From Glaciihabitans sp. (GTDB lineage: Bacteria > Actinomycetota > Actinomycetes > Actinomycetales > Microbacteriaceae): DNA of 64,000 bases. Of this stretch, positions 27,043-34,350 are shown piece by piece (the stretch's first letter is position 1; each line of letters opens with the position of its first letter). The position numbers were made by a program, and so were the translations under genes. The stretch lies in contig JAODMF010000025.1 of NCBI GenBank assembly GCA_025464095.1, positions 1-64,000 on the forward strand. Direction: 5' to 3'. Under the pieces are notes generated by a model that did not search any database, had not been told where the DNA came from, and saw only the letters and a program-made list of their open reading frames with translations.

Positions 27043-27091
27043 GTTAGCGGGGCGTAGATCACTACGTCAAATTCGTTACCAACGCTAACGA
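27043..27091. promoter_or_regulatory. Operator-like repeats and candidate -35 upstream of the SSS gene
   Basis: CGTTAGCG (27043-27050) is repeated in inverted orientation as CGCTAACG (27084-27091). A second palindrome, CGTTA-ccaacgc-TAACG (27075-27091), shares the right arm, and CGTAG-atca-CTACG lies between (27054-27067). A TTGACG on the minus strand (27071-27066) could be the -35 of the symporter promoter, but the matching -10 is weak. The pattern suggests repression at this promoter. Confidence 0.45.
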
Positions 27092-27161
27092 TTCAGGAAT
27101 CCGACGAAAAGCCCCTTGCGCGGCCGTGCGCAGAGGAATAGGGGACGGTAGCGAAACAGGC

Positions 27162-27743
27162 TCAGCGTGGCGTGAGGCGGAAGATGCGCAGATCGCGTCC
27201 GGACGCGCGCTCGTAGCCGCGGTATCCGGGCCACTGATCTTCGATGTAGGCCCAGACCGCCTCCCGTTCGGCGTCGGCGATCGGTATCGCGAGCACGGGG
27301 ATGCGGCGTCCGTGCAGGCTGACGGCCGCGTTGGGGTTCTTGCGCAGGTTGCCGGTCCAGGCTGGGTGGCGGTCACGGGCGAAATTGCTGCCGGTCACGA
27401 GCATCCGGTCGCCCTCGGGCACGTACATCAGCGTGGAGTCCCGTTCGATTCCCGACCGCGCACCGATGGTGTGGAGGACGAGCGAAGGCACCAACAGTCC
27501 GCTGACCTGCACTTTTCCGCTCGTCAACAAGCGGATGCCTCGCTCCAGCGGCGGCATGATGGTCGGACCGACGCGGCGGAAGAACATCGTTCGCGAGAAC
27601 CGCGCCACGCCGCGGCGAACCAAACGGGTCGCTCGGGACTGTAACCCCGGCGACTGCAGGGCCGGCGACCGCGATTCCGGCGACCGTGGCACGGGCGATT
27701 GGGCTCCCGGCGACCGTGGCACGCGCGACTTAGCTCCCGTCAT
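27162..27743 (-). CDS. Deazaflavin(F420)-dependent nitroreductase-family protein
   Basis: This 193-residue protein matches the Ddn-like split-barrel family: LVLHTIGARSGIERDSTLMY, RMLVTGSNFARDRHPAWTGN, LRKNPNAAVSLHGR. Members use F420H2 to reduce quinones or nitro compounds, and many are membrane-associated. The first 35 residues are low-complexity Ser-Pro-Arg repeats (RSPGAQSPVPRSPESRSP) produced by a DNA repeat and absent from typical family members. They may be non-essential, or translation may start near the methionine at about residue 53. The 5' end overlaps the VOC gene's 3' end by 14 bp. Confidence 0.82.
   Translation of the reverse strand: MTGAKSRVPRSPGAQSPVPRSPESRSPALQSPGLQSRATRLVRRGVARFSRTMFFRRVGPTIMPPLERGIRLLTSGKVQVSGLLVPSLVLHTIGARSGIERDSTLMYVPEGDRMLVTGSNFARDRHPAWTGNLRKNPNAAVSLHGRRIPVLAIPIADAEREAVWAYIEDQWPGYRGYERASGRDLRIFRLTPR
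27645..27723. repeat. Short GC-rich repeats in the reductase N-terminus
   Basis: CCGGCGACCGTGGCACG occurs at 27677-27693 and again at 27707-27723, with degenerate units before them, giving roughly a 30-bp period. They encode the Ser-Pro-rich N-terminal tail. Confidence 0.65.
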
Positions 27744-28206
27744 GGGCGGCCTGCAGCGCGGACATGTCGAGCTTCGACATCCCGATCATCGCCTGCATCG
27801 TGCGGCCGGCCTTCTCGGGGTCAGGATCAGAGAGCAGCTCACCGAGCAGGGATGGGACGATCTGCCAGGAGACTCCCCAGCGATCGAGCAACCAGCCGCA
27901 CCGGCTCGGCGCGCCGCCGTCGGAAATCAGGGCATCCCACAGGCGATCGATCTCGGCCTGGCTCTCGACGTAGACGAACAGCGAGATCGCGTCGGTGAAC
28001 GGGTGACCGGGACCGCCATTCATGGCTTGAAAGTCCACGCCATCCAGCTCGAAACTGACGGCGAGTGCCGTGCCGGACAGTGGACCCGACCCCTCGGGGT
28101 AGCGGGAGACGTTCGTCACCCTCGAATTCGGGAACAGTGAGACGTAGAACTCGGCGGCTTCCTCGGCCTGGTCGTTGAACCAGAGAAACGGACTGATCTT
28201 TGACAT
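27730..28206 (-). CDS. VOC-superfamily protein (PhnB/3-demethylubiquinone methyltransferase-like)
   Basis: This 158-residue protein has a paired beta-alpha-beta-beta-beta VOC fold. The start ISPFLWFNDQAEEAAEFYVS and the middle SFELDGVDFQAMNGGPGH are characteristic of the PhnB-like subgroup annotated as 3-demethylubiquinone-9 methyltransferase-like. WGVSWQIVPSLLGELL near residue 110 is also typical. Enzymatic activity has not been established for most of this subgroup. It overlaps the downstream reductase by 14 bp. Confidence 0.88.
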   Translation of the reverse strand: MSKISPFLWFNDQAEEAAEFYVSLFPNSRVTNVSRYPEGSGPLSGTALAVSFELDGVDFQAMNGGPGHPFTDAISLFVYVESQAEIDRLWDALISDGGAPSRCGWLLDRWGVSWQIVPSLLGELLSDPDPEKAGRTMQAMIGMSKLDMSALQAAHDGS

Positions 28207-28330
28207 GCGCAGCTCCCAGCATTCTCAGTGGACCCAGCTATCCCAGTGGACTGCTGCCCAGTCTGGCCCAGTGCGCCCGGCCAGCCAAGGGGTAGCGGGT
28301 GGCGCCCCGGGCGTCCGGTTCGGTGCGTGC

Positions 28331-29101
28331 CTAGTCTGAGTCGAGGCCGCCGAGCCGGTCGAGTACGGCCATGAGCAGTGTGCCACTCGCGTCAGGGATG
28401 ACGTGGTGGTTCAGGTAGATGCCCTCGAGCCACACCAACACCTCATCTGCGGGCAGGCCGATCTCGTTCCAGTCCACCCCGGGCAGGGCGCGGGTGACCG
28501 GCGCCTCCGTTTCGGGATCGATCCAGGCCTCGGCGATGGGGCGGTCGGGCTCGGACTCCCCCGGACCCCACAGCAGTGCAATCGGATGGTTGTCGCCCTC
28601 GATGTGGTCGTTGGCGACTGAGCCGGCGCCCAGCCACGGCAGAGTGAGAAACTCGCCCTCGACCTGCGCCTCGATGAGGTCCAGCTGCGCGGGTTCTTCG
28701 ACCTCACACACGTACAGGTCGAAACCGGCGTCGTGCCAGGCGGCGGCCTGCTGGATGTCGTCGAGCAGCCCGGGCATGAGTGCGTGGAAGTCGGCCGTCA
28801 GGAGTTCGCCCCAGGCGACCAGCTGCGCGGTTTCGCGCGGCGGCCACGGGCTGGAGCGAATGTCTTCGCCGCGCGGACCGTGAAAGTGGTGATCGATTCC
28901 GCACCCGGTGGTCTCGAGATGGAGCTGGCCGTGTTCGAACTCGATGTACAGGGCGGATGATTGCCCCTCGTCATCCCAGTCGGCGAAGAGTTCCGGCTCG
29001 GCGAATCGAGCGGGCAGCTTCATCGCCGCCGCGCGTTTGGGTCCCAGGTTCAGCACGGCACGCACTCGGGAGTCGGGCAGGCGCAGGCTCAGATCAGTCA
29101 T
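28331..29101 (-). CDS. Unrecognised cytoplasmic protein
   Basis: This 256-residue acidic protein begins MTDLSLRLPDSRVRAVLNLG. It has no signal peptide or membrane segment but is Trp-, Asp- and Glu-rich, with TTGCGIDHHFHGPRGEDIRS in the first half. The region around 85-130 (AWGELLTADFHALMPGL) looks helical. The ATG at 29101 is the first codon of a frame with good codon usage throughout, so a real gene is likely. I do not recognise the family. It stands between the VOC and MarR genes, all on the minus strand. Confidence 0.75.
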   Translation of the reverse strand: MTDLSLRLPDSRVRAVLNLGPKRAAAMKLPARFAEPELFADWDDEGQSSALYIEFEHGQLHLETTGCGIDHHFHGPRGEDIRSSPWPPRETAQLVAWGELLTADFHALMPGLLDDIQQAAAWHDAGFDLYVCEVEEPAQLDLIEAQVEGEFLTLPWLGAGSVANDHIEGDNHPIALLWGPGESEPDRPIAEAWIDPETEAPVTRALPGVDWNEIGLPADEVLVWLEGIYLNHHVIPDASGTLLMAVLDRLGGLDSD

Positions 29102-29175
29102 TGTTATCCCAGCCTATTTGAGAGCGGATCGCCCGGACCCGGCAATTGAAGCAAATGTGTGCCCGGCGCCGGTCA

Positions 29176-29631
29176 CTATTCCTTCAGCTCATTGGTGGCA
29201 GCGACACCGGCAGCTGTTGACCGGGAAAGAAAGTCGGCAATCGTCTCGAGCTGGGTCTCGTCGTAGGCGGCGAGCACGGCATCCATCGACCCGTCCATTC
29301 CCGCGTAGTGCTGAACGACCTCACGCGTGCGCTCTTTGAGCGCGCGCACCTGCACCGCGCGGCGATCTGTCGCTGCTCGCTCGCGCACGATCCACCCGCC
29401 AGCCTCCAGCCGGTCGAGAATCCCGGTCATCGTGGCGGGATGAACGCCTGAGCGTCGTGCAATCTCGCCGGGGCTGAGCGGACCGTGCTGCGAGATGAGA
29501 TCGAGGCAGTCCAGGTCGATGTCCTTCAGGGCGAGGCGCGCGCTGACCTGGTGATTGAGGAGAGCGATCTGGTTGCTGAGATCACGCAGCGAACGTTTGA
29601 TCCCCGTCGTCAGGCGATTTCGTTCGCGCAT
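29176..29631 (-). CDS. MarR-family transcriptional regulator
   Basis: This 151-residue protein has a winged helix at about 40-105: DLDCLDLISQHGPLSPGEIA, RRSGVHPATMTGILDRLEAG, GWIVRERAATDRRAVQVRAL. These are the recognition helix and wing of MarR proteins, flanked by dimerisation helices. It is transcribed divergently from an NAD(P)-binding protein 83 bp away, with a palindrome between them (29667-29678), the usual layout for a repressor and its target. Confidence 0.92.
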   Translation of the reverse strand: MRERNRLTTGIKRSLRDLSNQIALLNHQVSARLALKDIDLDCLDLISQHGPLSPGEIARRSGVHPATMTGILDRLEAGGWIVRERAATDRRAVQVRALKERTREVVQHYAGMDGSMDAVLAAYDETQLETIADFLSRSTAAGVAATNELKE

Positions 29632-29666
29632 TCTCGGTCACCATCGCCTTTCCGAATTAGTACTGA

Positions 29667-29678
29667 TCTCATATGATA
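29667..29678. promoter_or_regulatory. MarR operator candidate TCTCATATGATA
   Basis: Ten of twelve bases are symmetric in this AT-rich palindrome, which lies midway between the divergent marR-like and NAD(P)-binding protein genes. It is the only notable symmetry in that gap. Confidence 0.5.
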
Positions 29679-29714
29679 CCGTTCTCGTATTCTATCGTGC
29701 TCAAGGAGGCTGCA

Positions 29715-30416
29715 ATGAATCTTGCCGTATTTGGCGCCAACGGGCCCACAGGCAGGCTGTTAGTCGCGCAGGCGCTCGACGCGGGTCACGCGGTAACAGC
29801 GGTGACGCGCCATCCGACGGACTTCCCTCTCGCTCACCCCCGACTCCGGGTGGTTGCCGCGGATGTCTACAACTTCGACTCCGTCTCGGCCGCCGTAGAA
29901 GGCAAGGACGCCGTGCTGTCGACCCTGGGCGTCCCCTATGGACGCAAACCGATCTCGGTGTATTCCGTCGGCGCAACGAACATCGTCCGCGCAATGGATG
30001 CCCACGGTGTGCGACGCCTGCTCGCGGTCTCGTCGAGCGCGACCGATCCGCAGGACCGCTCCCGCGATACCGGGGGCGGGTTCTTCTTCGAGAAGTTGCT
30101 CAAGCCGATCATCACGGCAACACTCGGGCGCACCCTCTACGCCGACATGCGACTGATGGAAGAAATCCTGGCGGCATCCGACCTGGACTGGACCGTGGTT
30201 CGGCCTTCCGGTCTCTTCGGTACAGAAGCCGTGACCGACTACAGAACCGCACCCGGATTCATCAAGGGCCGATACACCTCCCGCCGCGACCTGGCCCATA
30301 GCATGCTGCGTGAACTGGACGAACGCAGGTTTGTGCGCGCTCCAATGGCCGTCGCCACCTTCAGCGAACAGCCAACGGTGCTGCAATTGATTCGCCAGGA
30401 GGCGCTCTCGAAGTAG
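29715..30416 (+). CDS. NAD(P)-binding oxidoreductase (NmrA/atypical SDR)
   Basis: This 233-residue protein has an N-terminal Rossmann motif NLAVFGANGPTGRLLVAQAL and atypical SDR features (VSSSATDPQDRS, LDWTVVRPSGLFGTE). Such proteins are quinone-reductase-like or nucleotide-sensing oxidoreductases. The ATG at 29715 has AAGGAGG at 29703-29709, which excludes the 14 codons of a longer open frame. It is probably the target of the divergent MarR regulator and may respond to redox or electrophile stress. Confidence 0.9.
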   Translation: MNLAVFGANGPTGRLLVAQALDAGHAVTAVTRHPTDFPLAHPRLRVVAADVYNFDSVSAAVEGKDAVLSTLGVPYGRKPISVYSVGATNIVRAMDAHGVRRLLAVSSSATDPQDRSRDTGGGFFFEKLLKPIITATLGRTLYADMRLMEEILAASDLDWTVVRPSGLFGTEAVTDYRTAPGFIKGRYTSRRDLAHSMLRELDERRFVRAPMAVATFSEQPTVLQLIRQEALSK

Positions 30417-30428
30417 TCGCGCCGGCGA

Positions 30429-31670
30429 CTACGGTCCGAGGATGTTGGCGGGCTCGTTTCGATACCGGTGGCCGCTCGGCGAGGTCCACTCGATTACTCC
30501 CCCGCCGAGCTGGCTGGGCTTCCACCCGGTGTTGTGTTTATCGGCGTGATGCTTTTGGCAGAGATGAGCCAGATTGTCGTGCGCCGTGTGGCCACCGAAT
30601 TGCGCGTCATCCGTGTGGTCAATGTCACAGGATCGGGCGGACTTGTCGCATCCGAATCGGCAGGTCTCGTCGCGCAACCGCAGGTACCGCCTGAGGTCGG
30701 CGGGCACGCGGTACCTGTCCCGGCCCACGGAGAGCGTGACGCCGGTCTCGGGGTGGGTGAGGATGCGCGTGAAGCTGGGCGCATTCACGGCAAGTCGGCG
30801 GGCGGTGTCGGGATCGAAGGGCCCGTAGTTCTCCAGCTTGGCGGGCTCCTCGCTCATGCCGAGAAGGGTCAGCGCGGGAACGACGAGCGCGATCTCCGGG
30901 CGGATTCCTCCGGGCAACGAGTCAGCCTCGCCACTGAGCAACAGGTCGCTGATGACATCGGCGCGCAATTGGGTGAGCGTGCGGGGCTCATCCGGCCCCT
31001 GCATGGTCATTGCCATCGCGGTAGCGCGGTTCCAGATCGCAACGACGTCCTCCGCCGCTGCGTAGAGGCTCAACAGCGCCATGCCATCACGCTCTGCCTG
31101 GAACTCGACCGAGCGATCGGCGATTGACCGCGCACGCCGCTCAACGATCGAGTCGGGGTGCAGCTTCTCTCGGAGGCTGCGGGCGCGGCGGTCGAACCTG
31201 GCAGCGGTCAGCCGACGTGCGTAGGGCAGAATCTGTCGCTCGAATTCGGGCCAGGCCGCCTCGGGCATCGACCACGCGTTGTCGGCGATCATCGTCACGT
31301 GGCGGTAGCTGATTGCTCCCTCGCGCAGCGCCTCGAGTGTTTCGTGAAGGTGATGTACGAGCAGTTCGCTCACAGCCATCCGCGCCTCGGCGGTTCGCTC
31401 AGGGATGCGCAGAATCGCGGCAATTTCCGTCACCGCGGTGCGGTGGGCAGTTCGCTTTTGGTCCCAGGTCGCGTACAGGTCGTTCGGAACCGGCACGACC
31501 TCGGCATCGCAGAACCGCCGCACCTGGTCGATGAACTCTGCCTCCGCGGCATCGGCCAGTCCGTGCATCCGGTCGACCGCGGCGATCGAGTCGATGAGCG
31601 TGCCGAGCGTGTCGGAAAACGCATCGGCGCGCGACTTCGACCCGCCCGTCGCGTTCTGACTTTCGACCAT
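30429..31670 (-). CDS. DUF222/HNH-endonuclease-domain protein (13E12 repeat family)
   Basis: This 413-residue protein has an N-terminal DUF222 region (about 20-300) and a C-terminal HNH domain with CRFGCDKSARSCDIDHTDD, NLAHLCQKHHADKHN and the closing SPSGHRYRNEP. Such proteins are multi-copy in actinobacteria and their biological role is unclear. The family usually has a CxxPGC knuckle; here the first knuckle is CRFGC, lacking the Pro. I chose the ATG at 31670 over an upstream TTG. A strong palindrome over a -10-like TATAGG lies upstream. Confidence 0.88.
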   Translation of the reverse strand: MVESQNATGGSKSRADAFSDTLGTLIDSIAAVDRMHGLADAAEAEFIDQVRRFCDAEVVPVPNDLYATWDQKRTAHRTAVTEIAAILRIPERTAEARMAVSELLVHHLHETLEALREGAISYRHVTMIADNAWSMPEAAWPEFERQILPYARRLTAARFDRRARSLREKLHPDSIVERRARSIADRSVEFQAERDGMALLSLYAAAEDVVAIWNRATAMAMTMQGPDEPRTLTQLRADVISDLLLSGEADSLPGGIRPEIALVVPALTLLGMSEEPAKLENYGPFDPDTARRLAVNAPSFTRILTHPETGVTLSVGRDRYRVPADLRRYLRLRDETCRFGCDKSARSCDIDHTDDAQFGGHTAHDNLAHLCQKHHADKHNTGWKPSQLGGGVIEWTSPSGHRYRNEPANILGP

Positions 31671-31700
31671 GCACACAGTCAACCAGCTGCCACCGACATT

Positions 31701-31721
31701 GTTTGCGTCCTATACGCAAAC
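31701..31721 (-). promoter_or_regulatory. Palindrome GTTTGCGT-cctat-ACGCAAAC over promoter of the HNH gene
   Basis: Perfect 8-bp arms surround a 5-base centre. Read on the minus strand the centre contains TATAGG, a plausible -10 box, with CTGAAT 16 bases upstream. The HNH-protein start is about 35 nt beyond the predicted start site. The symmetry and position indicate an operator. Confidence 0.6.
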
Positions 31722-31766
31722 TGTTGACAAATTCAGCCGTGCTGCTTGACTGAAGGAAAAGACCTG

Positions 31767-32447
31767 CTATCCCGGTTCTGGATACAGCGACTTCTGCTCA
31801 GCGGCCCATTGTCGCCTTCCGACAATTCGCCACAGCAGTCGAACTGGTGCAGGCAGATTCGCGCGCATCCATGTTTCGGCCTCGGTTGGCGTCATCGAAT
31901 CGAGGATGTAACCGAGGCTGATGAGCCGGCGTGGCCCGGGAACGGATGCCCGGCCGTGCTTGCCCAACTCGTCGAACTCCGCCTGCGGCATCGATGCGGC
32001 CACTATGGGAAGAATGTCGGCTTCTTCCTGTCCGAGATGGGCGGTGAGGCTGGCATTGATTGACTCGAGGGCCGTGGCCAGGCGCTCGATCGACGCGGCA
32101 TCCGGAGACGAGCGAAAGGGCGCAACCACCGCCGGCAACTCGCCGAGCAGCGCCGCCATCGAAGCGTGCTGTGCCTTCATTTGTGCGACGTGCAGGGCAC
32201 ACGCGGGAGCCCGGGCCTCAAGCTGGTCCCAGAGCAGCAGGTCCTCGCCGTGATGATGCGCGTGCAGCGTCTGGGACATCTCGTCGAGGTGATCGGCGAC
32301 GGCTGCCGAGTGCGCCGTGTCTCCGGGGGCGACCGAGCGCACGAGCGGAATCGCATCAGCGAAGAGTTTCCGCAGGTTCCGATGGAACATGATCATGCCG
32401 GAGGTGTCGCAGCCGGCAGCGCCTGAATTCGGCAACTCGATACCCAT
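31767..32447 (-). CDS. Hemerythrin-domain protein
   Basis: This 226-residue protein has a hemerythrin HHE domain (about 15-150). Candidate iron ligands are HRNLRK, HLDEMSQTLHAHHHGED, HVAQMKAQHASM and HLGQEEADILP. Such proteins bind a di-iron centre and may sense oxygen or nitric oxide. The ATG at 32447 has GGAGG five bases upstream, which is better than the ATG at 32459. It is a single-gene unit. Confidence 0.88.
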   Translation of the reverse strand: MGIELPNSGAAGCDTSGMIMFHRNLRKLFADAIPLVRSVAPGDTAHSAAVADHLDEMSQTLHAHHHGEDLLLWDQLEARAPACALHVAQMKAQHASMAALLGELPAVVAPFRSSPDAASIERLATALESINASLTAHLGQEEADILPIVAASMPQAEFDELGKHGRASVPGPRRLISLGYILDSMTPTEAETWMRANLPAPVRLLWRIVGRRQWAAEQKSLYPEPG

Positions 32448-32504
32448 GTGAGCCTCCATCGGATTGCCACGATAATATCAGCCGGTATTCGAGAATAGGT
32501 CGGC

Positions 32505-33308
32505 TTAGCCCAATTCCGCGGCGTGATCGGGCACGTACTTGTACAGTTCGCGGGGCGGCCGCTCGTAGTCCTGCGCCTCGGGCCGATCCGGGATCGTCAC
32601 CTTCTCGGGCTCTCGGTGCTGGTACGGGATCTGCGAGAGCAGGTGAGCAATCGTGTTCAGCCGTGCCGCCCGCTTGTCGTCGCTTTCGATCGTCCACCAC
32701 GGGGCTTCGGCGGTGTCTGTCTTGGCAAACATCGCGTCCTTCGCGCGGGAGTAGTCCTCCCACTTCGTAATCGACAGCAGGTCGGTCTCCGAAAGCTTCC
32801 AGCGCCGCATCGGGTCTTTCAGGCGCGACTTGAACCGTCGCTGCTGCTCCTTGTCGGACACCGAGTACCAATACTTGATGAGGATGATGCCGTCATCCAC
32901 CAAGAGCTTCTCGAGCACCGGGGTCTGCTCCAGGAATCGCTCGTACTCGTCCGGCGTGCAGAATCCGAGAACATGCTCGACCCCGGCCCGGTTGTACCAG
33001 GAGCGGTCCATCAGCACGATTTCCCCGGCGGTCGGCATGTGCTGCAGGTAACGCTGGTAATACCACTCCCCGCGCTCGCGCTCGCTCGGCTGCGGCAGGG
33101 CGACGACGCGGGCCGATCGCGGGTTGAGGTACTGCATGACGCGCTTAATCGCGCCACCCTTGCCCGCAGCATCCCTGCCCTCAAAGATGACGAGCACGCG
33201 CGTCCCGGTTTCGATGATCCAGCGCTGCATCGTTACCAACTCGACCTGCAGCCGCTCAAGCTCGGCTTCATAGAGGTCTTTGGGCACACGCTTCGTTTTT
33301 GTGGGCAT
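32505..33308 (-). CDS. ppk2: Polyphosphate kinase 2
   Basis: This 267-residue PPK2-family enzyme has Walker A FEGRDAAGKGGAIKR near residues 43-57 and Walker B-like VLMDRSWYNRAGVE near 98-111, plus the lid arginines in KEQQRRFKSRLKDP. It transfers phosphate between polyphosphate and nucleotides. The one-domain length fits class I, which usually makes NTPs from NDPs. The ATG at 33308 starts the frame cleanly. It stands alone on the minus strand. Confidence 0.95.
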   Translation of the reverse strand: MPTKTKRVPKDLYEAELERLQVELVTMQRWIIETGTRVLVIFEGRDAAGKGGAIKRVMQYLNPRSARVVALPQPSERERGEWYYQRYLQHMPTAGEIVLMDRSWYNRAGVEHVLGFCTPDEYERFLEQTPVLEKLLVDDGIILIKYWYSVSDKEQQRRFKSRLKDPMRRWKLSETDLLSITKWEDYSRAKDAMFAKTDTAEAPWWTIESDDKRAARLNTIAHLLSQIPYQHREPEKVTIPDRPEAQDYERPPRELYKYVPDHAAELG

Positions 33309-33468
33309 CCTCGGAGCCTAGGACGGATGCGCTCCCGGGCGCAGGAAAACGGGAGGGGGTTGACGGGAAGCGCCGCTAGCTGCCATTGCGCCCCAAATTG
33401 GCTGGGCTGCTCAAGAACTACTCCCCCGGGTGCACGACAGGGAGCGCAGCCCCGGCCAAGATAGGAAC

Positions 33469-33885
33469 ATGACAACAACTACCGTCGCTCCCCCAGCGTT
33501 CAAGTGGTTTACCGCCCTCACCGGCGTGACCTCGCTCGGCATCTTCGTTGAAGCACTTCTCGCAGGACAGTTCGTGTCGCAGGACCATCGAGACTCCTGG
33601 ATCGACATTCACGGCACGGTCGCGAACGTCGTCGTCCTTGCCTCACTGGCGGCAGCCGTCGTCGCACTCATAACGCTGAGGCGTACCTTTCCGCGGCTCA
33701 CGTGGGGCTCGGTCGTGCTGTTCGTGCTGATCGTGATCCAGACAATCATTGGTCACCTCATCACTGACGCCAGTATCGACGGTCTTATCGGCGTGCACGT
33801 TCCCCTCGTGCTGGTCATCTTCGGACTCACCGTGTCGCTGTCGATCACTGCCACGGCCGCTCGTCGAAAGCTGACGACCACCTGA
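33469..33885 (+). CDS. Small four-helix membrane protein
   Basis: This 138-residue protein has four hydrophobic helices (about 12-32, 48-68, 77-97, 106-126) and a basic C-terminus. HGTVANVVVL in helix 2 and GVHVPLVLVIF in helix 4 carry histidines that might ligate heme, as in small cytochrome-like membrane proteins, but this is tentative. The ATG at 33469 directly follows TAGGAAC. The next membrane gene starts 40 bp downstream on the same strand, so the two may be cotranscribed. Confidence 0.72.
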   Translation: MTTTTVAPPAFKWFTALTGVTSLGIFVEALLAGQFVSQDHRDSWIDIHGTVANVVVLASLAAAVVALITLRRTFPRLTWGSVVLFVLIVIQTIIGHLITDASIDGLIGVHVPLVLVIFGLTVSLSITATAARRKLTTT

Positions 33886-33925
33886 CCGAAGCCGTTTGCC
33901 CTGTCGTTACCTGAATGGATGCCCG

Positions 33926-34306
33926 ATGACAACAACCTTGGCGACTGTCTTTGTCGTACTGCTGGCGATGCTTGCCGCCTTTCAACTGGCGCTGGCAGCG
34001 GGCCTGCCCTTCGGCCGCTTCGCCTGGGGCGGCCAGAACAAGGTCCTCCCCGCTCGACTGCGCGTCGGGAGCGCACTGTCGGTGGTGGCGTACGCGATTT
34101 TCGCATTCGTGGCACTAGAGCGAGCTGACATCACCAGCGTCATCAGCGTTCCACTTGTCTCGATTATCGCGATGTGGGTCATCGCCGGTTTCCTGGCTCT
34201 CAGCATCCTGCCGAACCTGGCGTCAAAGAGCCGCCACGAGAAGCGACTGATGGTTCCCGTCTCGCTGGGACTGGCAACACTGGCAATTCTCGTCGCTATC
34301 AGCTGA
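33926..34306 (+). CDS. Small membrane protein
   Basis: This 126-residue protein has four predicted hydrophobic helices: TLATVFVVLLAMLAAFQLAL, SALSVVAYAIFAFVAL, IAMWVIAGFLALSILPN and VSLGLATLAILVAI. The motif LPFGRFAWGGQNKVLP follows helix 1. The ATG at 33926 is preferred because it starts just before the first helix. I do not recognise the family. It is probably cotranscribed with the preceding membrane gene. Confidence 0.72.
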   Translation: MTTTLATVFVVLLAMLAAFQLALAAGLPFGRFAWGGQNKVLPARLRVGSALSVVAYAIFAFVALERADITSVISVPLVSIIAMWVIAGFLALSILPNLASKSRHEKRLMVPVSLGLATLAILVAIS

Positions 34307-34350
34307 GCGCGGAACCCGACGAAGCTGTCGTGCTGAAACGCGCGAGCGTG

